A DNA stretch of 64,000 nucleotides from positions 1 to 64,000 of the forward strand of contig NZ_WVID01000019.1 of NCBI RefSeq assembly GCF_010091925.1, read 5' to 3'. This document shows positions 26,020-33,592 of the stretch, piece after piece (the stretch's first letter is position 1; each line of letters opens with the position of its first letter). The stretch is from Nostoc sp. B(2019). GTDB taxonomy: Bacteria; Cyanobacteriota; Cyanobacteriia; Cyanobacteriales; Nostocaceae. Made by a program: the position numbers and the translations under genes. Under the pieces are notes generated by a model, which worked only from the letters and a program-made list of their open reading frames with translations, did no database searches and was not told the DNA's origin.

Positions 26020-26913
26020 ATGATGGATTTTTCTGCATATCAACAACAAGCACTGAAAACAGATCAAGTTCCTGCTAAAAATGGAGATGGAATAGTAGTT
26101 CCTCTGCTGGGTTTAGTAGGCGAGGCTGGCTCACTCCTGACTGAATATAAAAAACATCTTCGAGATAAAGATGCCCATAAACTTTTCAAAGATTGTGTTG
26201 CGGAAGAGTTAGGAGATTTACTTTGGTATGTTGCTAACGTAGCAAGTAAGTTTGATCTGGATTTAACAGAAATTGCACAAAGTAATTTGAATAAATGTCG
26301 TGACCGTTGGGGAAGAAGAGATTTAGCACAAACAGATGGTGAAAATACAGCATACCTATTTGATAATGACTTTCCAGAATACGAGCGTTTTCCACGAAAA
26401 ATTGAAATAAATATTACTGAAGAAACCGAAGATAACTCAGTAAAAGTGAGAGCATTTATCAATGGTAAACAAATTGGAAATTACCTCACTGATAACTCAT
26501 ATTCCAGTGATGGCTACCGCTTTCATGATGTTTTTCATTTGTCGTATGTTGCCGTTTTAGGTTGGTCGCCAGTTATTCGGAGTAGCCTAAAACTTAAGCG
26601 AAAAAGCAATCCCCGCACCGACGAAGTTGAAGATGGCGGTCGGGCAGTAGCTATTGAAGAAGGCATATCAGCACTCGCGTTTAGCTATGCCAAAGATCAC
26701 GGGTTTTTGGAAGGAATTTCAGAGATAGATGAACAACTATTGAAGATCATTAAAAATATGACTCTCGATTTAGAAGTTTCTATGTGTTCACTTGGTGATT
26801 GGGAGAAGGCAATTTGTATGGGCTATGAAGTCTGGCGACAAATAGAGAAAAATCGAGGGGGTATAGTCGTTATTGATATGGATGCAAGTTTTATAGGTTA
26901 TCAAGCAAAATAA
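26020..26913 (+). CDS. MazG-type nucleotide pyrophosphohydrolase with MazG_C domain
   Basis: A 297-residue protein with AAGGAG before ATG 26020 (a second ATG follows). The first 110 residues are a MazG domain: LVGEAGSLLTEYKK with E35/E42 and EELGDLLWYVANVA with E63/D66, which bind magnesium. Residues about 155-297 match the MazG_C module I associate with this gene context (FHDVFHLSYVAVLGWSPVIRSSL, EDGGRAVAIEEGISALAFSYA). Such enzymes convert NTPs to NMPs; here it may remove or recycle modified or damaged nucleotides for the preceding gene, 21 bp upstream. Confidence 0.85.
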   Translation: MMDFSAYQQQALKTDQVPAKNGDGIVVPLLGLVGEAGSLLTEYKKHLRDKDAHKLFKDCVAEELGDLLWYVANVASKFDLDLTEIAQSNLNKCRDRWGRRDLAQTDGENTAYLFDNDFPEYERFPRKIEINITEETEDNSVKVRAFINGKQIGNYLTDNSYSSDGYRFHDVFHLSYVAVLGWSPVIRSSLKLKRKSNPRTDEVEDGGRAVAIEEGISALAFSYAKDHGFLEGISEIDEQLLKIIKNMTLDLEVSMCSLGDWEKAICMGYEVWRQIEKNRGGIVVIDMDASFIGYQAK

Positions 26914-27021
26914 ATCTAGAAACAGAGTGATAGGAAAAATATCATGTAAGAGGCTGAGGCAATGGAAATAGAGATTAAAATAGAGTTAGTAAAGGTAGAG
27001 TTTACTTGATTAGGAGGTTCT

Positions 27022-27249
27022 ATGATGAATTTACAAGAAATTATTAATTCTATTGAAAGTTTGCCTACAGAAGAACGGGACTATTTATTTGAGGTTATCC
27101 GTAAAAAAAATGAGGAATCTAGAAGGGATCATTTTTGGGAGGGATTACAAAAATTTAGAAAAGTAATCCAAAATGAGGGGATTATCTTTACTGATGATGA
27201 TTTCGCTGACTTACGAGAGCGCAGTGTGGTCAGAGAAATTTATCCGTGA
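27022..27249 (+). CDS. VapB-type antitoxin
   Basis: A 75-residue protein with AGGAGG before ATG 27022. The pattern MNLQEIINSIESLPTEERDYLFEVIRKK, with acidic tail DDDFADLRERSV, matches VapB-like antitoxins of cyanobacteria. The toxin gene that overlaps its stop (27246-27308) is broken after about 20 codons, so the antitoxin is an orphan. Confidence 0.7.
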   Translation: MMNLQEIINSIESLPTEERDYLFEVIRKKNEESRRDHFWEGLQKFRKVIQNEGIIFTDDDFADLRERSVVREIYP

Positions 27250-27308
27250 GCTTGAAATACTTACTTGATACCAATATTCTCAAGAGAGTCAGCACGTCCT
27301 ATTCATAA
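27246..27308 (+). pseudogene. Truncated PIN-domain (VapC) toxin
   Basis: GTG 27246 overlaps the antitoxin stop in the usual way and opens a frame reading VSLKYLLDTNILKRVSTSY before a TAA. LDTNIL is the start of a PIN domain, whose first catalytic Asp is in this motif; the rest of the ~130-residue toxin is missing. Confidence 0.65.
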
Positions 27309-27325
27309 AATGAGAAAAATAACTT

Positions 27326-27376
27326 GTGAAAGTTTTGTTAGATACTAATATCATTATTAGTGAATTTGGATTTTAG
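27326..27376 (+). pseudogene. Second truncated PIN-domain start
   Basis: A second GTG-initiated frame 17 bp further reads VKVLLDTNIIISEFGF then TAG. It is again only the first strand and active-site Asp of a PIN domain. Two broken toxins in tandem after one antitoxin suggest repeated disabling of the toxin. Confidence 0.5.
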
Positions 27377-27430
27377 ACTGAAATCAAATATACAATCCAA
27401 AATCCAAAACTATCAGTCAATTTTATCTGA

Positions 27431-28435
27431 TTAAGTTAACTTGAATAACCTGCTAACACTAAGAATTGTTGGTAGTAAATCTTTAGCCGACGCTCGATGA
27501 CTCGCTACCGCTGGGCTATCAACGCCTCTCTTGATAGACATCTCTAAATCCAGCATCATAGTTACTGCCTTAGCTAAAGCATTGATGCTTGTATTTGCTA
27601 CCTCCTGACGCAAATAGTAAATGCGATTAGGATTGCTGATACTGCACAGTTGAGCTAATTCACTATCTTTCTTAATCCCAGAAACAATCGCAGACTTAAC
27701 CCACAGCCAAGTTCTAAACTGCGTTAGGAGAGTAGCAATAATCACCATTAATGGTTCCGAGCGTGACAGTAAATCATCCAGCAGGTGCAAAACTTGATTG
27801 CTTTCTCCTTGGCGAATAGCAGATGCCAGTTGTAGGCTATTCTGAGTCTGACATGGCACTAATTCTTTTACTTCTGCAAGCTCAAGTTGTCTGCCCTTAC
27901 CATAAATATACAGTTTGCGTAACTCTGTGGCTGCACGGGTCATGTCGTTACCAATTGCTTCTGCTAGATATTCCACTGCACCCTTTGACAGCACCAGCTT
28001 AATTTTTTTAGCCTGAGTAGCGATGCCTGCGGCGAGCTTCGCTAACGCCTTTTCAATCAAATCAGTACGCCAAGGTGGTATCAATGGAAACTCAAACAAC
28101 TTGGCATACTTGACAAGATGTTTGTAAATCTTCAGGCGCTTATCTACATTAGTGGCGACAAACACCAGAATTGTGAATTCAGGCACTTGAACAAGCTGCT
28201 GCAAAGTTTCCAGCTCAGTATCACCCCACTGCTTGAGGTGGCAATTTTCGACAATCACCAGTTTTTTACCACCAGTCAGGGAACGAGTGCGAGCTACACT
28301 GATAGCTTGGTCAAGGCGATCGGCTGGAAATCGGTGATAGCAAAGTGTGAGCCATTGGGCATCAATCTCTGCTTTGTATTGGTTCAGCTGTTCCTGGATA
28401 GCGTGTTGGTCATCACCTGTCAGCAAGACAATCAT
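27431..28435 (-). CDS. holA: DNA polymerase III delta subunit
   Basis: A 334-residue HolA: MIVLLTGDDQHAIQEQLNQYK at the N-terminus, KKLVIVENCHLK, and the C-terminal domain with LRKLYIYGKGRQLELAEVKELVP and LDDLLSRSEPLMVIIATLLTQFRTWLWVKSAI. It is the wrench of the clamp loader that opens the beta clamp. It overlaps the DnaX stop by 4 bp, so they are an operon. Duplicated clamp-loader genes outside the chromosome are unusual; note PinA-like alternatives are not suggested by the sequence. Confidence 0.9.
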   Translation of the reverse strand: MIVLLTGDDQHAIQEQLNQYKAEIDAQWLTLCYHRFPADRLDQAISVARTRSLTGGKKLVIVENCHLKQWGDTELETLQQLVQVPEFTILVFVATNVDKRLKIYKHLVKYAKLFEFPLIPPWRTDLIEKALAKLAAGIATQAKKIKLVLSKGAVEYLAEAIGNDMTRAATELRKLYIYGKGRQLELAEVKELVPCQTQNSLQLASAIRQGESNQVLHLLDDLLSRSEPLMVIIATLLTQFRTWLWVKSAIVSGIKKDSELAQLCSISNPNRIYYLRQEVANTSINALAKAVTMMLDLEMSIKRGVDSPAVASHRASAKDLLPTILSVSRLFKLT

Positions 28436-29877
28436 GCTTTTACCCTCCCATTACTGCTCTTGTTGGCAGTTTTAATTAACACAGTCATTGGTTGTTGACT
28501 TTGGGTAGCTCGTTGCAGCATTTTAGCGATCGCTTCTTTACTACTCTCAAACTTATTCAGGTAAGCTGGTGTAACCTCTAAAATCGCCTTGTCACCTTGC
28601 AATTTAACGAGATTTGCATGAGCCAACAGCTTTTGATTGCTGGGTTTAGCTGTATCCATCACAGAAAGCCAAATTTGAGCCAGGTTAGCGGTATTGGCTG
28701 CAACTGCTGGTAACAATTTGCTATCATGCCCTTTGTCATTTACAGGTTTAACAGTTAGCGTCTTGGTTGCACTGACAGGCAATAAACTGGGTATCAGGTT
28801 CAGTAAGCAAACTTCTAGCCACACAGCAGCATTTACTGTGTACCGAAGATAGTTTTCTGCTTTTTGTAACTCTGCTAGGGACAAGTTAAGCGTCTCGAAG
28901 TTCCAGTGATTTGCTAAAACCTTGAGTTGAGCATAGCTAACACAACCAGTTAGCAGGGATTGCTCTTTGGGTGCAGACTTGATAATCAATAAATCTCGGT
29001 ATGTTTGCAGTAAGTTGGAGAGAATCAATTTGGGCGTTTTACCAGAGTCCACTAGAAGTCTTGCTACTTGCAGCAAGTTAAAGGTGTTGTTAGTGGAAAT
29101 TGCCTGTAAAATTGACATTAATTCTGTTTCTGTCACACCACCAGCGATTTCCATGACATGATTGGCAGTAATATCTTCATCTAAAAGACTCACCTGACCC
29201 AGTAATTGCAGTGCATCTCTGAGTCCACCATCGCTGAGTCGAGCGATCGCTGTTAGTGCCTCCTCATCAATAGAGATAGATTCTGCATCTGCTACAATAC
29301 CGAGGTGCTGCACAATTGCCTGAATAGACAAAGTGCGGAAATTAAACACCTGACAACGGCTGACAATGGTAGGTAACACCTTGTGCAGTTCTGTTGTGCA
29401 GAGAATGAAAACAACATGAGGTGGCGGTTCTTCAATACACTTAAGTAAAGCATTGAAGGCGTTACCAGTTAGACAATGGCACTCATCAAGAATAAAAATT
29501 CGGTAACGTCCTGCAACAGGTGCTAAGGTACTGCGCTCAATTAAAGCACGGGCATCATCTACACCATTATTAGAAGCAGCATCAATTTCACTGACATCTA
29601 GGCTATTACTGGTTTCAATTGAACGGCAGGATTGACAAATACCACAAGGTTGGTCAGTTGGTTTTTTAGTGTTGAGGCAATTGAGAGATTTAGCAAATAT
29701 CCTAGCAGTTGATGTTTTACCTGTGCCTCTAGAACCTGTGAATAAATAAGCTGGTGCAATTTGCAGGTATTTTACAGCATTAGTCAGAGCAGTTTTAATG
29801 TAGGGCTGTTCAACTAATTCGGCTATTGTCTGGGGTCGATATTTTTGATGTAGGGCGACTGTAGACATAGGATTCAT
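28432..29877 (-). CDS. dnaX: DNA polymerase III gamma/tau subunit
   Basis: A 481-residue DnaX. Walker A is GSRGTGKT (48-55); the zinc site has C67, C78, C81 and C84; Walker B/DEXX is FILDECHCL; sensor 1 lies in VFILCTTELHKVLPTIVSRCQVFNFR. Domain III follows, and the protein ends near residue 480 without the polymerase-binding tau tail, as in a gamma-type protein. It is the ATPase core of the clamp loader. MNPMST gives two close ATG starts (29877 and 29868). Confidence 0.95.
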   Translation of the reverse strand: MNPMSTVALHQKYRPQTIAELVEQPYIKTALTNAVKYLQIAPAYLFTGSRGTGKTSTARIFAKSLNCLNTKKPTDQPCGICQSCRSIETSNSLDVSEIDAASNNGVDDARALIERSTLAPVAGRYRIFILDECHCLTGNAFNALLKCIEEPPPHVVFILCTTELHKVLPTIVSRCQVFNFRTLSIQAIVQHLGIVADAESISIDEEALTAIARLSDGGLRDALQLLGQVSLLDEDITANHVMEIAGGVTETELMSILQAISTNNTFNLLQVARLLVDSGKTPKLILSNLLQTYRDLLIIKSAPKEQSLLTGCVSYAQLKVLANHWNFETLNLSLAELQKAENYLRYTVNAAVWLEVCLLNLIPSLLPVSATKTLTVKPVNDKGHDSKLLPAVAANTANLAQIWLSVMDTAKPSNQKLLAHANLVKLQGDKAILEVTPAYLNKFESSKEAIAKMLQRATQSQQPMTVLIKTANKSSNGRVKA

Positions 29878-30110
29878 TAACCTTAATTTGTCGCCCTTAC
29901 CCCTGTTAAGGGGGTGTAATTTTGAATCAAAAGTAGGCGGATTTGCTCAATTCCAGTAAGATTTACCGATACCAGAAGTTGAGTATGCCTAATTATTTAA
30001 ACGTTGAAACAGGTGGAGAATTTTATGGGGTTTACAACCAAGCTATAGCACTTTTAAACTTCATCTCCTTGGCTCATAAAACGCTAATTTTCCCTTTTTT
30101 ACCTGCCTCC

Positions 30111-30464
30111 TTAAGCAGTAGCAAATTCTGTTAAACCTCGTTTATTGGGATGATGGAAACCCAAAACAATATCGCCTTGGGGTATTCCGGCTGATAGCAA
30201 ATCATCAACAACGCATAAATTAGTTGCATCTTCTTCCACCCAAACTTTGCCGTTTTTAATGCAGATATAAATGATAATATACTGTATTTGCTTTTTGTCA
30301 TCCCAGCCAAATCGAAACCAAAGATATTGATCTCTTGTTTCATCAAAAGCCAAGCGATCGCTTACTTCAACTCTCGTATCTTTTATAACTTGAGTATTAG
30401 TAGTTTCGTAATACTCCGTTAATATCTTCTTGATAACATTGCGGTATTGTTCTAGCTTATCCAT
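30111..30464 (-). CDS. xisI: XisI-family protein
   Basis: A 117-residue XisI: MDKLEQYRNVIKKILTEYYE, DQYLWFRFGWDDKKQIQYIIIYICIKNGKVWVEEDAT, LGFHHPNKRGLTEFA. With XisH it was described as an excision-controlling factor of the fdxN element in Anabaena; many copies occur elsewhere, so the present role is open. It overlaps XisH by 13 bp. Confidence 0.92.
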   Translation of the reverse strand: MDKLEQYRNVIKKILTEYYETTNTQVIKDTRVEVSDRLAFDETRDQYLWFRFGWDDKKQIQYIIIYICIKNGKVWVEEDATNLCVVDDLLSAGIPQGDIVLGFHHPNKRGLTEFATA

Positions 30465-30868
30465 TGCCGAATTTCCTCCTTTTCTGTATTTACAACTATT
30501 AACAGCAGGTGATTTTCATTGATGACTGCTTGTACAGATTTACGTTGAAAAAAGTTCTCATAGACAACATCATCAACAGCTAAATAAAGCTTATATTCTG
30601 GCTCTGTAAGTTGAATGAGTTTCCGATAGACTATGTATTGTCCCAAAGCATTATGAAAATCATACATCAGCGATTTACCCACAAAGCTCTTGATTTCTAC
30701 AACAATCTTCTGTCCCTGGCGTTCTGCGGCGATTGGTTTTTCTGCTGCTAGGTCGGCGTAGAGTTCAGCATCCTCATATTTGATAAAATAAGGATCATCT
30801 GTGATAGTCCAACCGTCTTTTATCAATGCATTCTTGACTTCATTATGGTATATGTCTTTTGCTGGCAT
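30452..30868 (-). CDS. xisH: XisH-family protein (endonuclease-like fold)
   Basis: A 138-residue protein from ATG 30868 (MPAKDIYHNEVKNALIKDGWTITDDPY); the open frame reaches 30940 with unrelated sequence. The PD-(D/E)XK-like residues are visible: ELYADLAAEKPIAAERQGQKIVVEIKSF contains AAE and EIK. A nuclease fold is known for XisH-type proteins. It forms a pair with XisI, possibly controlling excision or inactivating another nuclease. Confidence 0.92.
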   Translation of the reverse strand: MPAKDIYHNEVKNALIKDGWTITDDPYFIKYEDAELYADLAAEKPIAAERQGQKIVVEIKSFVGKSLMYDFHNALGQYIVYRKLIQLTEPEYKLYLAVDDVVYENFFQRKSVQAVINENHLLLIVVNTEKEEIRQWIS

Positions 30869-31016
30869 GGTGGAACTATTGAGTAATACTCTGATTGTAA
30901 AGTGTTTACCATATTGGGTAACAATTAGATTGTAAAACACACTTTTCTATCTTTACCTTCTTGTTCCCTGCACCCTGCTCTGCTTCATTTTTTATTGATA
31001 AAACTGAATAAATTTG

Positions 31017-31058
31017 GCATTTTGGCGGTAAATATCCGACTATTTGCCGCCAAAATGC
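31017..31058. repeat. 18-bp-arm hairpin between xisH and dnaN
   Basis: GCATTTTGGCGGTAAATA (31017-31034) and TATTTGCCGCCAAAATGC (31041-31058) pair at 17 of 18 positions with a 6-nt loop. It lies 139 bp after the dnaN stop, in an AT-rich gap with no gene. It may be a transcript end or a protein-binding site. Confidence 0.65.
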
Positions 31059-31197
31059 ACAGTTTCTATTGGTCAAAATCGAGGATTTTCGTTCATGTTG
31101 TCCAGTTTTGTCTAGAGTTCCTCAAATCCCCGTCTAAAATAAACACCACTCGTATCCAAAACACCCTACAAAACTTCAAGATTCCGATTAACAGTTA

Positions 31198-32649
31198 TTA
31201 AGCATTTAGAGTGTACAGTGGCAGTAAGAATTGACGCATTTCCATTTGCAGTTCTGGATTTGGTCTATCTCCATAAGGAACCAACATGGCAGGATGATCT
31301 GATTGTTGCAAGTGCATTTTGATAGCAGAACTAGGGATTGCTTTGGCTGCTTCTACTAAATACTTGAGGTTAAACTGGATATTCAATGACATTTCTGATG
31401 GTAGATGAGCAGCAATAACCTGATCGCCTTTGCCAAACTCCCGTTCAATTGATAGTCGTAGCTGCTGCAAACTTCCATCAAATTGTAAGTAAATACCTTT
31501 CTCTTTTTTATCTGTTAACACAGATAAGCGTTCCAGTGCTTTGACTAAGAATGCTTTTTCTAGGATTACTTCTCGGTCAAAGCTAAATCTTGCCAATAGC
31601 TGTTCGCAGTCAGGGTAAGTTCCTTCCAAACATTGACATCTGAGGATAATATCTTGCCAAGCAAAACCCAAGCGATTACTTTGGGCATCATACAACAGAT
31701 TAATGAATTCGACAGAATCATCCAAGTTACGCGCTAGTTCTTTGAGGACTCGACCAGGAATAGTAAATTGTATCTCTGAAGATTCTACTTGTTTGCGGGG
31801 TTTTCTACCAATTCCTTGAGTTGAAAGTTCAGTAGTTGCAACTCGATGCCCATCAGTACCAATAAACTTTAACTTATCCTGTGTAAGTTGGATATGAACT
31901 CCGGTCAAAATATATTTATTTTCATCAGTGCTGACAGCATAAATTACACCTTTCAAACCATCTTTGAAAACTGTTGTTGGCAGAGGAATGGGGGTAGTAT
32001 CAATTGTAGAACTAGGTGGAAATTCTTCAGCACTAATGCCTCTAATCTCATATTTTCCATCAGCATCAGATAAACTGAGAGAGCAGATTTTTGTTTGCTT
32101 ATCCTCATCATTAAGCTGTATAATCTGAGTCTGACTACTGAGGTTAAGATTACCATTAGGGCAATGCTTAACTATCTCAAATAGCATTTCTACTGGCACA
32201 GTAACTTCACCCTTGAGCAACACCTGGGCTTCAAAACTTGCCTGAATTGTTAATGCTAAATCAGTAACAGTTAAATGTATCTGTTGTGTTTCGACATCTG
32301 CAATGATTAGAGCATTAGCAAGAATAGGATGGGTAGGTTTAGCTGGGGTAGCACAACTAACTAAAGAGAGTGCATCGTGAAATTTAGTTTGTGAGCAGAT
32401 TACCTCCATTCCTGATTCTATAAGTGGTTGAGAGTTTAACTCTGATTTGGCAGAACGTTTATTAGTACGCTTATTTGAGATAGGCTCAGTTGAAGTATCA
32501 GCATCAGGAGATGTAGATTTTTTCTTTTTACCTGTAGATATTTCTGGGATATTTGCTGATACTTCATTTTCGGCTTTAGGAGTAGCTACACTTGTTTTCT
32601 TGGTCTGATTGGCAGGCTTTACCCTTTGTTTCGATGCTGTTTGAGTCAT
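31198..32649 (-). CDS. dnaN: DNA polymerase III beta subunit (sliding clamp) with N-terminal extension
   Basis: A 483-residue clamp. The three-domain core starts at about residue 81 (MEVICSQTKFHDALSLVSCATPAKPTHPILANALIIA) and ends in LQMEMRQFLLPLYTLNA, as in normal beta clamps of about 380-400 residues. The first 80 residues are a Lys/Ser/Thr/Pro-rich, disordered extension (KKKKSTSPD, NKRTNKRSAK) that typical clamps lack. An internal ATG at 32409 could give the plain clamp. It would serve the plasmid polymerase and the proteins with clamp-binding-like peptides. Confidence 0.93.
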   Translation of the reverse strand: MTQTASKQRVKPANQTKKTSVATPKAENEVSANIPEISTGKKKKSTSPDADTSTEPISNKRTNKRSAKSELNSQPLIESGMEVICSQTKFHDALSLVSCATPAKPTHPILANALIIADVETQQIHLTVTDLALTIQASFEAQVLLKGEVTVPVEMLFEIVKHCPNGNLNLSSQTQIIQLNDEDKQTKICSLSLSDADGKYEIRGISAEEFPPSSTIDTTPIPLPTTVFKDGLKGVIYAVSTDENKYILTGVHIQLTQDKLKFIGTDGHRVATTELSTQGIGRKPRKQVESSEIQFTIPGRVLKELARNLDDSVEFINLLYDAQSNRLGFAWQDIILRCQCLEGTYPDCEQLLARFSFDREVILEKAFLVKALERLSVLTDKKEKGIYLQFDGSLQQLRLSIEREFGKGDQVIAAHLPSEMSLNIQFNLKYLVEAAKAIPSSAIKMHLQQSDHPAMLVPYGDRPNPELQMEMRQFLLPLYTLNA

Positions 32650-32676
32650 GATAATTTATTTCTGGTTGCGTCATTG

Positions 32677-32952
32677 TTAGAAAGGTGACTGCGATAGCAG
32701 AAAATAAAGGATGTGAAGTTTTGAATCAGATGCTTTTACTCTATGAGACATACAGAGTTTTACTGATACAGCGGATTTCAAGGAAAGTGTTGTACACAAG
32801 CTAAGTCTCAAAGCCAGATATAAAGCCTGTTTTACTTCTGAATTTTGCTGTATATCCCATTTAACGGCTCTCAGGTAAGCCTTTATTCTGATCACAGCTT
32901 TCGGAGTATCTGGCTCTGCTCCTGAATTATTAAGTTCTACAAATGCCTCCAA
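32677..32952 (-). CDS. Short helical hypothetical protein overlapping the WGR gene end
   Basis: A 91-residue open frame (MEAFVELNNSGAEPDTPKAVIRIKAYLRAVKWDI...) that starts 16 bp before the end of the WGR gene and runs towards dnaN. Its amino-terminal half looks protein-like; the end is Ser/Leu/Cys-rich and less convincing. It is possibly a coupled small protein or a frame-shifted tail of the WGR protein. Low confidence. Confidence 0.35.
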   Translation of the reverse strand: MEAFVELNNSGAEPDTPKAVIRIKAYLRAVKWDIQQNSEVKQALYLALRLSLCTTLSLKSAVSVKLCMSHRVKASDSKLHILYFLLSQSPF

Positions 32953-33488
32953 AAGTTCTTTCCAATGCTTTTTAAACTAATAAGTTTGCTGTTATTAGCA
33001 GATTCTTCTGTAGTGTTATCAGCCAGCACAGAATTAGTTTCCAACAAAGAGTTCAGCAGTGATAGTTGATGTTCAACATCTGTCACATCACGGTATATTC
33101 GAGACGGGTCTATTTTCATTCCTAAAGGTGTAGGAACGATTTTCAAATATTGGTTTAATGCCTCTAGATAATTTCTATTGGTAAATTGTCTTTGTGCCAC
33201 ATAAGGGCGCAAAATATTCAGTAATTGGATAGCTCTTTTGATTTCTAGAGAATCAGAAGTACTATCAATTTGAGGTTGGCTTTCTCGGTAGCCTTTCATT
33301 TTCTTCTCAGCCACGAGATTGTGAAATTTAGAACCTGCTTGTTGATAATTACCTAAAGAGTGAACTTTTTGCTGAGATTTGTAGCCGACCCTACCCCACT
33401 CAACAGTTAGATTACCTTGCTCAACTTTTGCACTCCAGAATTTGTTATTGTTCTGAGCCGCATTTACAAATATTAAGTAAACTTCCAT
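32937..33488 (-). CDS. WGR-domain protein
   Basis: A 183-residue protein from ATG 33488 (MEVYLIFVNAAQNNNKFWSAKV). The WGR domain covers about 1-70, with the signature EWGRVGYKSQQKVH and NYQQAGSKFHNLVAEKKMKGYRE. This domain binds nucleic acids in PARPs and bacterial relatives. The second region (about 85-160) has RPYVAQRQFTNRNYLEALNQYL and GMKIDPSRIYRDVTDVEHQLSLLNSLLE; QLSLL resembles a clamp motif but lies in a likely helix. It follows the Ycf46-type ATPase gene on the same strand. Confidence 0.82.
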   Translation of the reverse strand: MEVYLIFVNAAQNNNKFWSAKVEQGNLTVEWGRVGYKSQQKVHSLGNYQQAGSKFHNLVAEKKMKGYRESQPQIDSTSDSLEIKRAIQLLNILRPYVAQRQFTNRNYLEALNQYLKIVPTPLGMKIDPSRIYRDVTDVEHQLSLLNSLLETNSVLADNTTEESANNSKLISLKSIGKNFWRHL

Positions 33489-33592
33489 ATTTTTGACGTA
33501 ATTTAGAGTAAAGTATTGCCATGTCAAATGAATATCTCAACAACAGATGTTCATTTGACAAAAGCTTCAAATCATTACTAATTTGGGAATAC

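Noticed and set aside
29943-30134. A 63-residue plus-strand frame
   Set aside because: It runs into the 3' end of the XisI gene and its peptide is a Ser/Leu-rich chance sequence without a ribosome site.
33050-33075. QLSLL in the WGR protein as a clamp-binding motif
   Set aside because: It sits within a predicted long helix (VEHQLSLLNSLLE) that looks like part of the fold, so exposure to a clamp is unlikely; kept only as a weak mention.
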